From NCBI RefSeq assembly GCF_002005405.1, contig NZ_CP019728.1, positions 1,674,001 to 1,738,000 of the forward strand: 64,000 nucleotides of DNA, in the 5' to 3' direction. The notes under the pieces are model-generated. The model did not search any database. It saw only the letters and a program-made list of their open reading frames with translations, and was not told the DNA's origin. The position numbers were made by a program, and so were the translations under genes. Positions within the stretch are counted from its first letter, which is position 1. Every line of letters begins with the position of its first letter. This DNA comes from Jeotgalibaca dankookensis (GTDB lineage Bacteria > Bacillota > Bacilli > Lactobacillales > Aerococcaceae). Positions 24,313 to 34,488 of the stretch are shown here, piece after piece.

Positions 24313-25201
24313 AATTATTACCCATTATTAAGCTAGCTTTATCACGACTAGTATTAATTTTTGCTTCCTCTTCTACTTCTGCTTCTTCAATCACAATTGG
24401 GGCTTTAATAACACTACCAGTTAAGGCATCTACCCATTTGGTAATAATCGGTAGATTATCCCGTGTAATTTCAACATACCACATGGGACTGTATATATTC
24501 ATATCGCTCAAACTCAAAGTTTGGTAATACGCTAAAGTCAGTAATTGAATGCTCGAATTTGAAGGGATTTGGTTATTTAAATATAAGGTTTCAATAGCGC
24601 TCTGTTCTGAAATAACGGTACGCGGTCGTCCTTGTACCTCAAGAATGCCCGCATACGTTTGTTCGTAAGATGTGACTTGATTTTGGTCATTGAGATAAAA
24701 AATAAGTGAAGAAGTCCCATCTGCAATAGCTATGTTATCATCTGTTTTTTGGACATAAATGATGCGCCGATTGCTAGGTTGGTATGAAAATAACTCATAG
24801 TCACTTCCTCGCAATACGTACCCGTCATCGATAAAGGCTTCCAGAGGAGCGGTTCGTTCAGAAAGAGTAAGCGCTTGTGTATCAAAATCCAACTTAATGG
24901 GTTCTGAAAGCACACTCAATAAAATATTATTCTCCATACGTGCAACTTGATTTTTCAAACTTGTTGCTTGCGCTTCTAAAAAATCGTTTTTATCTGTTTT
25001 AATGACCGGAATCATTTCTTGTTCACTACTTAGCGTACGCGTATCAATACTTTCATTACGCAATCCTTCTTCTAAGTTGACCGTACTACTTGGATCTCCC
25101 AAATTGAATGCATCATTTTTTTCGAGAAGAATGGTCAAGAGGTAGAGGTTTAAAACGGAAAAAGTTACAATTAAGATCATCTGAATACGTTTATAATCCA
25201 A
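24311..25201 (-). CDS. walI: WalI (YycI) regulator of the WalK sensor kinase
   Basis: A 296-residue bitopic membrane protein. It has one N-terminal helix (MILIVTFSVLNLYLLTILL) and an extracellular YycI domain that pairs with WalH to tune WalK. TTG at 25201 is the best start: GAGGTG lies 6 nt upstream and the typical YycI N-terminus DYKRIQMILIV follows, whereas the ATG at 25258 would overlap walH by 68 bp. The gene overlaps walH by 11 bp. Confidence 0.9.
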   Translation of the reverse strand: MDYKRIQMILIVTFSVLNLYLLTILLEKNDAFNLGDPSSTVNLEEGLRNESIDTRTLSSEQEMIPVIKTDKNDFLEAQATSLKNQVARMENNILLSVLSEPIKLDFDTQALTLSERTAPLEAFIDDGYVLRGSDYELFSYQPSNRRIIYVQKTDDNIAIADGTSSLIFYLNDQNQVTSYEQTYAGILEVQGRPRTVISEQSAIETLYLNNQIPSNSSIQLLTLAYYQTLSLSDMNIYSPMWYVEITRDNLPIITKWVDALTGSVIKAPIVIEEAEVEEEAKINTSRDKASLIMGNN

Positions 25202-26507
25202 CTCTTTCACCTCTTTCCGTCTCAACCAGCCATTCTTCCAAGGTTTTCCAGTTTCCATCTAGGTTTATAAACCATGTCGGTAAAAGCGTCGCAATACGGC
25301 TGCTCTCGTCGCTACTGCTCCATTCATACGCAATCTCCATGTCTTGGATGTCGTTATAGCGAATTCCTGCTTCATCTAGTTGTTGAATTACTGTTTGAAC
25401 ATACGGAACGGTTATTGCTTCCTTACGGTCCTCAAGTGGCGTTTGGATGACTTCAGTCGGGTAAGTTAATTCGACTAACCCTGAGCTAGACATTTCCATT
25501 TTAATGAGACCCGGATTCCATTGACCAGAAATAGGTAACCCATTTAGATAACGCCGGTAAAACACATCGTCGCTTTCTGTATCATAGCCATTAAAATAAA
25601 AGGCTTGGGTCCACGTATCCATAAATTTAAGTGTATGGAAACTATCACGGACATGTTGGTAGGCAGACAATTCCGTTTCATCTAAGTTATTACGGTAGTA
25701 ATATAGAACACCAGTCTTTTTATCAATTTTTAGTTGGGAGACATTATCGCTATAGATCGTTAATTGTTCATTGCTGTCATCCCGTAGTTCTGTTGTATCA
25801 TCAAACAATCGATTAATAAAAAAGCTGTTGGGTTGTTTTTCCGATAGGTAAACAACCTTATTTAAGGAGACATCAGATTGTGGTAAGAAGCGAACGCCAT
25901 TTTCAAAGGTATATGTTTCTGACTTGATAAACTTTTCAGGGCTGTTGGTATAAATATTTAACAAAGGTTCTAAAGATACGTTTGAACGTTCAGCGATATA
26001 GACATTTAAGCTTTTATCATCAATTAAATAGATGGGATCATCCTCATTCATTGAAATAATAATACGTGAAATCGTATTATTATCGAATCCTTCCGGCAAC
26101 CGCTCAAAATAACGCGTCAACATTCCCAGATAAATGGACGCTGGAAAGTTTATTTCAACTTTATTACGGTTCAAAATCAAGGTGTTGTACTCTTCACGCG
26201 AGTAAGTTCCTTCAAAAAAGAGCTCGGATAACTCCCAGTTTTTCAAAAAATTATCGGCTTTTTTAACGATCTCGTCATCTTGACTCACAAAAGAATCGCT
26301 AGCCTTGTGGAAAACAATTTGATGGGGACGAAAGACATCATCAATATTTTTTACACTAGAAAGATTGGTTGTTTGTTGGGAAGGTGAGACCGTTTGAATT
26401 TCAACCGTCCCAGAAGGAACACTCAGTATCCGCCAAGTTAAAAATAAGCTCAAAATAACCATAAGATAAAGCGTGTAAGTAATTAGGCTTGAACCTTCAC
26501 GTTTCAT
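25191..26507 (-). CDS. walH: WalH (YycH) regulator of the WalK sensor kinase
   Basis: A 438-residue protein with one N-terminal membrane helix (LITYTLYLMVILSLFLTW) and a large extracellular YycH domain. It forms a complex with WalI and WalK: it restrains WalK in Bacillus and activates it in Staphylococcus. The start at 26507 overlaps the walK stop in ATGA, with GGAGG 7 nt upstream; the ATG at 26513 is too close to that site. Confidence 0.93.
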   Translation of the reverse strand: MKREGSSLITYTLYLMVILSLFLTWRILSVPSGTVEIQTVSPSQQTTNLSSVKNIDDVFRPHQIVFHKASDSFVSQDDEIVKKADNFLKNWELSELFFEGTYSREEYNTLILNRNKVEINFPASIYLGMLTRYFERLPEGFDNNTISRIIISMNEDDPIYLIDDKSLNVYIAERSNVSLEPLLNIYTNSPEKFIKSETYTFENGVRFLPQSDVSLNKVVYLSEKQPNSFFINRLFDDTTELRDDSNEQLTIYSDNVSQLKIDKKTGVLYYYRNNLDETELSAYQHVRDSFHTLKFMDTWTQAFYFNGYDTESDDVFYRRYLNGLPISGQWNPGLIKMEMSSSGLVELTYPTEVIQTPLEDRKEAITVPYVQTVIQQLDEAGIRYNDIQDMEIAYEWSSSDESSRIATLLPTWFINLDGNWKTLEEWLVETERGERVGL

Positions 26508-28354
26508 GACCATTCCTCCTCTTCAAATGAGACATAGGGAAGCGAAATAAAGAAGGTTGATCCTTTGTTCTCCAAACTTGTCGCCCAAATGCGGCCCCCA
26601 TGTAACAGCAATACTTCTTTAGAAATTGCTAAACCAAGGCCTGTTCCACCCATCGAACGTGCTCTCGCTCTATCCACTCGGTAAAACCTTTCAAAGATGT
26701 GTGAGAGATCTTTGCGAGGAATACCCATTCCTTCGTCTGTAATACTCATCACGACACTATTATGGGTTTCCATCAAACGACAGGTAATGGTTCCGCCTTC
26801 TGGTGAGTATTTCAAGGCATTATTCATAATATTATCTATCACTTGGGTAATTTTATCTTGATCGACATCTACCCACAATGTTCGTTTGGTAAAATCTCGA
26901 ACAATTTGATAGTTTTTATCTCGAAGTGCACCCGACTGTACCATCATATCGAAACGATCTAGTATGTGGCTGAGGAGATCATTGATACTAATGTATTCTT
27001 TTTCTAATTCCATATTTCCTTGATCCATTCGTGATAAATGAAGGAGATCTGAAACCATTCGAATCATGCGCTCGGTTTCTGTTGCAATGACTTTTAAGAA
27101 CGAAGGTGCAATCTCTGGGTTTTTCCAAGCGCCCTCTTGTAAGGATTCCGTATAACTTTTTACACTGGTTAAAGGTGTCCGTAATTCATGGGAAACGTTC
27201 GAAACAAAGTTGCGTCTTTCTTGTTCAATTTTTTCTTGTTCGGTAATATCAGTTAATACACAGACAACACCACTAATAAATCCTGTTTCGCGCTGGATAA
27301 TCGAGAACTCCCCTTGAAGGGTAGAATCTTCCTTATCATCTTCGTTTTCAACATGCAAAATTAACTCATCATCTTTTTCTAAAAGATGTCGGAAGGTGAA
27401 GGTTTTATCAAGATTGAGAACTTTCATAATTGATTTCCCAACAGCGTCTTCTTGGTTAATACCCAAAAGTTCAACCGCTCGATTATTAATAATCATCACA
27501 CGACCACGTCGATCTGTTGCGATAACACCATCTGACATGTGCTTTAAAACACTATCTAATCGTTGTCGTTCTGCTTCAGTAGTTTCTTGAGCATCTTTTA
27601 CTTTTAAGGCCAAGTCATTAATAGTTTCGGCTAGTTGTCCCATTTCATCATTTCCATAAATACGAATTTTTCCCGAATAATTTCCTTGAGCAATCGCTAG
27701 TGTCTGTGTGCGCATCTCTGCAATGGGACGCGCTACTCCTTGAGATATAATAATCGCCAAGAAGATAGTAATCACAACTGCAACGGCCGATGCACTGACT
27801 AGGATTTGTACAACTTCACTAATTTGAGTGTACACAACCTCAATGTTTGATTCCATCATAACAGCACCGATTATCTCATCCGGATTAGTAGGAGAGAATA
27901 TCGATGAGACTGTTTTTAATACCCGACTATTACGTTCTTCATCTAAGTACTGATATTTGCGATCACTTTCTAACAATAAAGATTGTTGAACATCGCGATC
28001 GGTAGATTTTGTTCCAACCATGGATTGCCTAGTTTGGTCGTTAATTCCAACAATGTAACCTTTTGCATCAATTACTTGTACTTCTAGAAAATCACCACCA
28101 ATATAGTCACGCAAAACATTTTGTGTGGCCAAGTTAATTTCTTCCTGATTTTCACTTTCAAGTACTGGTGTGACTGAATTTTCTAAAAAACGGACATTCA
28201 AACTCATCTGACTATCAAAGTTACTGATTAAGTCAGACTCGAGTTGACGTATGAAATAGGCGCCAATAATTTGTAAAGATACCAATAGCAAGAAAATAAA
28301 TAGCATTGGTATCTTAAAGTGGATAGAATTTCTCCATTTAATTTTTTTTATCAT
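26504..28354 (-). CDS. walK: Sensor histidine kinase WalK
   Basis: A 616-residue kinase of the essential WalRK system that matches cell wall hydrolase expression to growth. It has a membrane helix (about 14-34), an extracellular Cache/PAS-like domain, a second helix (183-205) and HAMP (205-255). A cytosolic PAS domain (265-375) leads to HisKA with phospho-accepting His389 in NVSHELRTPLT. The HATPase domain has the N box NNALKYSPEG and G boxes DEGMGIP and GGTGLGLAIS. GGAG precedes the ATG, 5 bp after the walR stop. Confidence 0.97.
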   Translation of the reverse strand: MIKKIKWRNSIHFKIPMLFIFLLLVSLQIIGAYFIRQLESDLISNFDSQMSLNVRFLENSVTPVLESENQEEINLATQNVLRDYIGGDFLEVQVIDAKGYIVGINDQTRQSMVGTKSTDRDVQQSLLLESDRKYQYLDEERNSRVLKTVSSIFSPTNPDEIIGAVMMESNIEVVYTQISEVVQILVSASAVAVVITIFLAIIISQGVARPIAEMRTQTLAIAQGNYSGKIRIYGNDEMGQLAETINDLALKVKDAQETTEAERQRLDSVLKHMSDGVIATDRRGRVMIINNRAVELLGINQEDAVGKSIMKVLNLDKTFTFRHLLEKDDELILHVENEDDKEDSTLQGEFSIIQRETGFISGVVCVLTDITEQEKIEQERRNFVSNVSHELRTPLTSVKSYTESLQEGAWKNPEIAPSFLKVIATETERMIRMVSDLLHLSRMDQGNMELEKEYISINDLLSHILDRFDMMVQSGALRDKNYQIVRDFTKRTLWVDVDQDKITQVIDNIMNNALKYSPEGGTITCRLMETHNSVVMSITDEGMGIPRKDLSHIFERFYRVDRARARSMGGTGLGLAISKEVLLLHGGRIWATSLENKGSTFFISLPYVSFEEEEWS

Positions 28355-28359
28355 AATTC

Positions 28360-29067
28360 TTACTCCAGATCTGGATTCCTCAAGAAGTAACCCACTCCCC
28401 TACGGGTAATAAGCCAAGCTGGATGACTAGGAGTATCCTCGATTTTTTCACGCAGACGTCGAACGGTCACATCAACTGTACGAACGTCTCCAAAGTAGTC
28501 ATAACCCCAAACTGTTTGAAGCAAATGTTCCCGCGTCATAACTTGACCAAGATTTTTAGCTAGATAATGAAGCAATTCAAATTCGCGATGAGTAAGTTCA
28601 AGCTCTTCGCCCCGTTTCGATACAGAATAGAGTCCTTCGTGAATCGTAAGCGCACCAATATGAATTTCATTAACTGCAGCTTCTTCTGGTTCCGTAACAG
28701 GTGCCACGTTAACCCGCCTTAAGTTAGCTTTCACGCGGGCAACTAATTCGCGATTTGAGAAGGGTTTGGTTATATAATCATCTGCCCCCAGCTCTAAACC
28801 GAGCACCTTATCAATTTCAGAATCTTTTGCGGTTAACATAATGATTGGAACGTCACTGTTCTTGCGAATTTGGCGGCATACTTCTAACCCATCCATTTTT
28901 GGTAACATTAAGTCTAGTAAGACTAAATCAGGTTGTACCGTTTCGAACTGATTAACGGCTTCTTCTCCGTCGAAAGCGGTATGAATTTCATACCCTTCCT
29001 TTGCAAGATTAAAATTAATAATGTCAGAGATTGGTTTCTCGTCATCTACAATTAATATTTTCTTCAT
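28360..29067 (-). CDS. walR: Response regulator WalR
   Basis: A 235-residue OmpR-type regulator. The receiver has the acidic pair in VDDEK, phospho-accepting Asp52 in [11 protein letters not shown], and the switch lysine in ITKPFSNRE. The winged-helix domain carries [15 protein letters not shown]. It controls autolysin and envelope genes. The ATG at 29067 has AAGGAG at a workable distance; an upstream TTG is too close to it. First gene of walRKHI, with its own promoter. Confidence 0.97.
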   Translation of the reverse strand: MKKILIVDDEKPISDIINFNLAKEGYEIHTAFDGEEAVNQFETVQPDLVLLDLMLPKMDGLEVCRQIRKNSDVPIIMLTAKDSEIDKVLGLELGADDYITKPFSNRELVARVKANLRRVNVAPVTEPEEAAVNEIHIGALTIHEGLYSVSKRGEELELTHREFELLHYLAKNLGQVMTREHLLQTVWGYDYFGDVRTVDVTVRRLREKIEDTPSHPAWLITRRGVGYFLRNPDLE

Positions 29068-29116
29068 TTTTATCAAACTCCTTAAAGGATACGTTCTCTT
29101 TTCTCAATGCAACTCT

Positions 29117-29145
29117 AGTATACACATGTTCAAAGTCGCTTGCAA
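29117..29145 (-). promoter_or_regulatory. walR promoter
   Basis: On the minus strand -35 TTGCAA (29140-29145) and -10 TATACT (29117-29122) are 17 bp apart, about 50 bp before the walR start. Confidence 0.7.
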
Positions 29146-29216
29146 AGGTATTAGAAAGCGTTTTATTAAGCGATCTTATCCTTTTATTGACGGGGACGTT
29201 CCAACAGGCTATTTCT

Positions 29217-30593
29217 TTAAAAAATAACGACGGGGGTACCAATATCGATTAATGCGTATAGTTGTCCCATTGCACCAGGCGGTGTATTGATACAGCCGTT
29301 TGATCCATTTGTCTTCCATTGTTCGGGAGAAAAAGATGCTTGCCAAGCGGCATCATGGATTCCAACACCATCCCAGTCAATCGGAATCCAATAATCTACT
29401 GGTTGCGCGTAATCATTACCACGTCTTGGATTATAACCAATTAAATCTGTGTCTTCCACCTTATTCCAAGCCATAAAAACACCAACGGGCGTTGGGGTTT
29501 GTGAGTGGCCAGATACAATCGGTGTCTCAAATACGCGTTCACCATTTTGGTAATAATACATATTTTGCGAAGCTAAATCAATTTCAATATAGGTATTCCC
29601 AATATCGGTTCCATCTTCATGATAGCCTGAACCAAGTATAGCCGGTGTTACCGTAACATTTTCGCCTGCTAGAATATAGTCTACTAAATTACCAGATTCT
29701 TCTTCTACGGCAACGGACCATCCATATTCACCAGCTGGTACTTCTACAGTACCACGGTTCGTACTCTTAAAGGAACGGGGTTTGCCAAAGGTTGCATATT
29801 GATCATGTAATCCATCAAGATAGCCACGTGCTGCATCTCTATCAACGACTACTTGACCCGTTTCATCTACTGATAACCATTGAGCAATTTGTTCTTTTGG
29901 TACTTGAATTTCTTGTCCAGCCAATGTATAAGTAATCGTTGTATCAGCTGCATTTTGTAATGTTGCAATTCTTTCTTTAAGTTCTTCACTGTCTTTTGTT
30001 AGAGTTGCAAGGAGATATGTGTTTTCAACTGCTAAGGTATCTGCTTGGGAAATCATCACATTTGTGAGCTCTTCTTCAAATTTTTCCTTATTAATTTCTG
30101 TACCTGGAACTTCTTCTTCGACATAAAAAGTGCCTTCTTTATTTTTTACCTGTGCATTAACTGGTGCGAAACGCTCTTGATCCGATTCCTTTACTTCTTC
30201 TAGTAAGGTAGAAACAGCTGCTTCATCAAATTTCAAGCTAATATTTTTAGCATCTACTTGCTTTTCATTAAAAAAGGCTACTGGCCAAGCCCAATGATTC
30301 TGTTGTTCTTGAACCTTTTTGAAGTAATCGGGACTGTCGAAACTAATCTTTAATTCTTTAGGGGTAATTTCTTTAAGTGTTTGACCATTTTCAACAACGG
30401 CAACTGTTCTGCCCTCTAGTCTTTCATTAATTTGACGACTAGCTTCGGCTACTGTTTCTCCAGATATTTCAGTTTCTTGTACAAAAGTATTAGGTAGGAA
30501 CCGACTCGTATAATAGAGTCCTCCTACTACATACGCAATGATGAGAACCGCTAGAGCGCTAATACTTGCTATTATCAGTGATTTTTTATTCAT
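29217..30593 (-). CDS. L,D-transpeptidase with YkuD domain
   Basis: A 458-residue cell-wall enzyme forming 3-3 cross-links in peptidoglycan, a beta-lactam-insensitive route. One N-terminal anchor helix (residues 7-29) precedes two peptidoglycan-binding-type domains, and the YkuD catalytic domain begins near residue 330 (YIEIDLASQNMYYY). Catalytic Cys lies in NGSNGCINTP and the base His in VGIHDAAW. The usual motif is SHGC; here the His is Asn (codon AAC). Its stop is about 150 bp from walR, so it may sit in the Wal regulon. GGAGG precedes the ATG. Confidence 0.9.
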   Translation of the reverse strand: MNKKSLIIASISALAVLIIAYVVGGLYYTSRFLPNTFVQETEISGETVAEASRQINERLEGRTVAVVENGQTLKEITPKELKISFDSPDYFKKVQEQQNHWAWPVAFFNEKQVDAKNISLKFDEAAVSTLLEEVKESDQERFAPVNAQVKNKEGTFYVEEEVPGTEINKEKFEEELTNVMISQADTLAVENTYLLATLTKDSEELKERIATLQNAADTTITYTLAGQEIQVPKEQIAQWLSVDETGQVVVDRDAARGYLDGLHDQYATFGKPRSFKSTNRGTVEVPAGEYGWSVAVEEESGNLVDYILAGENVTVTPAILGSGYHEDGTDIGNTYIEIDLASQNMYYYQNGERVFETPIVSGHSQTPTPVGVFMAWNKVEDTDLIGYNPRRGNDYAQPVDYWIPIDWDGVGIHDAAWQASFSPEQWKTNGSNGCINTPPGAMGQLYALIDIGTPVVIF

Positions 30594-30706
30594 GTTAATC
30601 CTCCATATATGCTTGATGGCTTTTTGTTGGCTAAAATCTAATATTGTAGTTTTTTACTTACCAATTGTAACGCAAAAAACTACTTTTCGCCATTTTTTTA
30701 GACTTC

Positions 30707-31414
30707 TTATAAACTGTCTAGGATATAGGAAAAGTCAAACTCAGCTTGTTTTTTTATCATTAATAGACCGTCCCCTAAAGGAATTAATGAAGTTTCAAGA
30801 GCAGGGTGGTCTAATACCGTCTCCATCAACTGGTTAAGACGACGGTGGATTTTACGGACCCGTTTAGGAATGTCTTTTTCATCTTCTAAAATGGTACCAC
30901 CTTGGAAGACATCATCAATCATTAAGACGCCACCTACTTTTAATTGACGCATACAATAAGGTAAAAACTCATAATACTTAGCCTTTGCACTATCCATAAA
31001 GATAAAATCAAAAGTTTGGTCTAATGTTGGCAATATATCCGCAGCATCGCCTTCTAACAAGGTGACTTTATCAGCTAGTCCCATTCTATCAAAATTAGCT
31101 TTAGCGCGTTCAATCATAATATCAAATCGGTCAATAGTAGTTAAGTGCCCATTCTCATTTAAATGTTGAGCCATTAAACTCCCTGAAAAGCCAATTGCCG
31201 TCCCTATTTCCAAAATATTTTGTGGTTGTAAAAGTCCCACTATCATATTTAAAAAAACAGCTGTTTCATGAGGAATAATAGGGATACCGCGCTCATGGGC
31301 GTAGGCTTCTAATTCTGCTAATTTACCCGAAAAAGGTTTTAATTCTTGACGCATAAAATCAACTAATTCTTCTTTTACAACCGGACGTCGCATCATTGGG
31401 TTTTTATTTTCCAC
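30707..31414 (-). CDS. SAM-dependent O-methyltransferase, YrrM-like
   Basis: A 235-residue class I methyltransferase of the O-methyltransferase 3 (catechol-type) family. SAM contacts appear as ILEIGTAIGFSGSLMA near residue 71 and LLEGDAADILP. The metal-binding type motif FDFIFMDSAKAKYYEFLP is present. YrrM relatives methylate a 5-hydroxyuridine in tRNA (TrmR), a plausible but unproven role. The start is GTG with GGAGAAG upstream. Confidence 0.85.
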   Translation of the reverse strand: MENKNPMMRRPVVKEELVDFMRQELKPFSGKLAELEAYAHERGIPIIPHETAVFLNMIVGLLQPQNILEIGTAIGFSGSLMAQHLNENGHLTTIDRFDIMIERAKANFDRMGLADKVTLLEGDAADILPTLDQTFDFIFMDSAKAKYYEFLPYCMRQLKVGGVLMIDDVFQGGTILEDEKDIPKRVRKIHRRLNQLMETVLDHPALETSLIPLGDGLLMIKKQAEFDFSYILDSL

Positions 31415-31482
31415 TTGTTTCTTCTCCTTAAAAAAGGCCCATTCCAGTGAGGGGTTAGCCTCCCTTGAAATTGGACCCTCTT

Positions 31483-32817
31483 TTATTTTTCTTCTACAGC
31501 TGGTTGTTCTTTTGGTTTATGTTCCACATGGACCGATCGGATTCGGCCACTTTCGACTTTGGCCGTTGTTAGGATATAAGGCCCAATGCGCACACTTAAC
31601 TTTTCATCATCATCAGGGAAATACCCAATCTCTTCAATCATATATCCACCAATCGTATCAACTTCATTTGATTCGATTTCGGTTTCGAAGAGGGTGTTAA
31701 ATTTTTGCAGACTCATTTTCCCATTAATAAAATAGTTTTTCTCATCCAGTTTACGGGAGAGCCGTTGAATTTCATCGTATTCATCTTCAATGTCACCAAC
31801 GATTTCTTCTAATAAGTCTTCTAAAGTAACAATCCCTTCAACACCCCCATATTCATCTTTTAAAATTGCAAGATGGGTGTGTTGCTTACGGAATTCTACC
31901 AATAAGTCATCAATAAAGATGGTGGAGGGAACAAATAAGGGGTCATTGACTAAAGAGCGGAAATCTAAAGCTTCAAAACCGATATCTTTAGATGCCTTTA
32001 GAACATTTTTCATGTGCAAAACGCCAATAATATTATCCTTGTCATTTTCGTATACGGGTAAACGTGAATAAGGACTCTCTAGAACTAATTCTAGATTATC
32101 ATTTAAATCATCGTCTAAATCAATCATCAAAGTATCCGTACGAGGTACCATCAATTCACGTGCCAAGCGTGTGTCTAAGGATAGAACGCCTTCCATCATT
32201 GTAAATTCTGACGGATCAATTGCACCTTGTCCTCGACTTTGAGCAAGTATTTGACGCATTTCATCACGTGTTAGCTTCTCTTCTTGTTGTGTGAAATCAA
32301 TTGGCGATATTTTTTTCAAAACACTGGTTGATATAGACAATAACCAGACAAAGGGTTTACTAAACCATTTCACAATAGCAATTGGTCCTGCCGTAAAACG
32401 AGCAATCTGCTCTGGCATTTGCAGGGCAATCTGTTTGGGATACAGCTCTCCCAATACAAGTGTAATATATGATAGAATTAACGTTACTGTAATAGTCGCA
32501 ATCGTTTCCCATCCGGTTATACCACCCAATAAAGGACGAAGGAAAGGTATAAAGTTAGATGCTGCAGATGCACTATTAAGAAACCCTGCTAGTGTAATTG
32601 CCACTTGTATGGTTGCTAAAAAATCATCAGAATTATCTAAAAGCTTTAAAACCTTTTTCGCTTTACGATCGCCATCTTCGGCCATTTTCATCATTTTTTG
32701 CCGGTTAATTGATACAAAAGCTAATTCCGCTGAAGCAAAAAAAGCATTCACAATGGTTAGCACGACCACAATTAAAATAGATGACAGCAATCGCTGGGCT
32801 TCGGGGTCTGGGTTCAT
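31483..32817 (-). CDS. CNNM/CorC-type membrane protein (hemolysin family)
   Basis: A 444-residue protein with an N-terminal CNNM/DUF21 transmembrane domain of four helices (residues ~10-185). Two CBS domains (about 205-330, starting MVPRTDTLMIDLDD) and a C-terminal CorC_HlyC domain follow. Relatives export Mg2+ or Co2+; the name hemolysin is historical. It stands divergent from the CBS-ACT gene. Confidence 0.9.
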   Translation of the reverse strand: MNPDPEAQRLLSSILIVVVLTIVNAFFASAELAFVSINRQKMMKMAEDGDRKAKKVLKLLDNSDDFLATIQVAITLAGFLNSASAASNFIPFLRPLLGGITGWETIATITVTLILSYITLVLGELYPKQIALQMPEQIARFTAGPIAIVKWFSKPFVWLLSISTSVLKKISPIDFTQQEEKLTRDEMRQILAQSRGQGAIDPSEFTMMEGVLSLDTRLARELMVPRTDTLMIDLDDDLNDNLELVLESPYSRLPVYENDKDNIIGVLHMKNVLKASKDIGFEALDFRSLVNDPLFVPSTIFIDDLLVEFRKQHTHLAILKDEYGGVEGIVTLEDLLEEIVGDIEDEYDEIQRLSRKLDEKNYFINGKMSLQKFNTLFETEIESNEVDTIGGYMIEEIGYFPDDDEKLSVRIGPYILTTAKVESGRIRSVHVEHKPKEQPAVEEK

Positions 32818-33035
32818 ATCCTTCTTTTCTCCTTTTTTGTTTGCCTAAATTAAGTTAAAATAAGTAAGTTACACCAATAATAGGCAACTTATCAGTAAAA
32901 ATCAAGCTAAGCTTTGCTAACTTTTTTATAAAATTTCATAACTTTCTCATTTAATTATTTTTACAAGGGTTTAGAAAGTAGTCTCTTTTCTTGTATTTAT
33001 AAGCTTTCTTGCTTATTACAATTCTCTTATTTTTA

Positions 33036-33063
33036 TTGCATTTTCTCATTTTAATGTTATTAT
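33036..33063 (+). promoter_or_regulatory. Promoter of the CBS-ACT gene
   Basis: -35 TTGCAT (33036-33041) and -10 TATTAT (33058-33063) with 16 bp between, 31 bp before the start codon. Confidence 0.55.
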
Positions 33064-33094
33064 CTTTATATAAATCTGATTGGAGGAACAACTT

Positions 33095-33733
33095 ATGCTT
33101 ATTCGCTCGCTTGCCATTCCTAAAAGGGATCTTACTACGGTAAAAGAGTCTGCTACATTACAAGAAGCAATTGATATTCTTGAAGAATCTGGTTATCGTT
33201 GTGTGCCAGTTTTGGATGAGACTGAAAAACTTTTTAGAGGAAATATTTATAAAATGCATATTTATCGTCACAAAGCAAACGGTGGCGATATGAGCTTACC
33301 TGTTACACATTTGTTAAAAAACGCTACCAAATTTATTTCTATTGATAGCTCATTTTTCAAAATTTTCTTCACCATCAAGGAATTACCTTATATTGCTGTA
33401 TTAAATAAAGATATGACTTTCTTTGGTATTTTGACTCACAGCAGCTTATTAAATATGCTGGCTCAGTCTTGGAGCGTAGACATTGGGAGTTACGTGTTAA
33501 CTATTGTTGCACCAAGCCGTAAAGGTGATCTCTTTCAAATTACGAAAGTTATTAATAAAACAACCAGTATTGCCAATGTGATCACTTTAGATGGGACACG
33601 TGATGACGTTTTGCGACGCGTCTTGGTAACCTTACCAGCTGAAACAACGCGTGCTGAACTTGATACCATTATTGCCGGACTAGAAAAAATGGACTACAGC
33701 GTGGTTTCTGTCGAAAATCTACAAAAAACCTAA
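33095..33733 (+). CDS. CBS-ACT domain protein, CbpA-like
   Basis: A 212-residue cytosolic protein. Two CBS motifs fill the first ~135 residues (ESATLQEAIDILEESGYRCVPVLDE, in two blocks, then a degenerate second repeat ending FFGILTHSSLLNML). An ACT-like domain follows from about 140. Such CBS-ACT proteins occur across Lactobacillales and Listeria; CbpA in Listeria binds cyclic di-AMP. Ligand here is inference. The ATG at 33095 has GGAGGA 7 nt upstream; a TTG five codons earlier overlaps that site. Confidence 0.7.
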   Translation: MLIRSLAIPKRDLTTVKESATLQEAIDILEESGYRCVPVLDETEKLFRGNIYKMHIYRHKANGGDMSLPVTHLLKNATKFISIDSSFFKIFFTIKELPYIAVLNKDMTFFGILTHSSLLNMLAQSWSVDIGSYVLTIVAPSRKGDLFQITKVINKTTSIANVITLDGTRDDVLRRVLVTLPAETTRAELDTIIAGLEKMDYSVVSVENLQKT

Positions 33734-33748
33734 GTTGTCTATAAAATG

Positions 33749-33779
33749 AAGAGAGGCGGATTTTAAATCCGTCTCTCTT
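33749..33779. terminator. Bidirectional intrinsic terminator
   Basis: Arms of 15 nt (33749-33763 and 33765-33779) pair with one wobble between the convergent CBS-ACT and MBL-fold genes. Confidence 0.8.
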
Positions 33780-33790
33780 TGTTTTCTTTA

Positions 33791-34435
33791 TTATCTCGTT
33801 GCACCATTTAAAAATGGGTTAGATGCTATTTCTTCTTCTACCGTAGTTGGGTCACCATGTCCTGGAAACAAGACAATTTCACCTGGGAGCGGAACAATAT
33901 GTTTATTAATCCCTTCCATAAGGGTCTCATGACTCCCATAAGAAAAGTCAGTTCGGCCGACACTTCCTTTGAAAATGGCGTCCCCAACAATGGCGAATCC
34001 ATTCTCTTCAAATATAAATACAAGGCTACCTGGTGAGTGTCCAGGTACATGTTGGACTTCAAATTTAAACTGCCCGATTCGATTCGGCCCCATTGTATCC
34101 ATATAATAATCAGCTGGTTTTTCAATGACCACATCCATCATTTGCGGATGATTACCAGAACCGTTTAGCATAGGGTTTTCTAACCATTCTTTTTCGATTG
34201 AACTTTGGTAGAGGGGAATGTTGTAGGTATTACGAATATCATTTACCGCACCAATATGGTCGTAATGTGCATGTGTTAAGATAATAGCTATAGGTGTTAA
34301 TTCATTTTCCTCTATAACGTTTTTTATTTCTGCCGCTTCAGCACCTGGATCGAAGATAATTGTCTCTTGGTTCTCACCAATCAGAAAATAGCAATTTTCT
34401 TGAAGTGGGCCTACTGTTAAAGCAAGTAATTCCAT
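33791..34435 (-). CDS. MBL-fold hydrolase, glyoxalase II-like
   Basis: A 214-residue metallo-hydrolase of the YqgX/GloB-like group. The zinc motif THAHYDH is near residue 54, HVPGHSPGS and GDAIFKGSVGRTD supply further ligands, and GHGDPTT ends the site. It resembles thiol-ester hydrolases of small adducts and persulfide-type enzymes; the substrate is unknown. AAAGGAGG precedes the ATG. Confidence 0.88.
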   Translation of the reverse strand: MELLALTVGPLQENCYFLIGENQETIIFDPGAEAAEIKNVIEENELTPIAIILTHAHYDHIGAVNDIRNTYNIPLYQSSIEKEWLENPMLNGSGNHPQMMDVVIEKPADYYMDTMGPNRIGQFKFEVQHVPGHSPGSLVFIFEENGFAIVGDAIFKGSVGRTDFSYGSHETLMEGINKHIVPLPGEIVLFPGHGDPTTVEEEIASNPFLNGATR

Positions 34436-34488
34436 TGTAATTCCTCCTTTAATAACCTTCTCTTCTTATTATATTGAAAGTAACCAGA

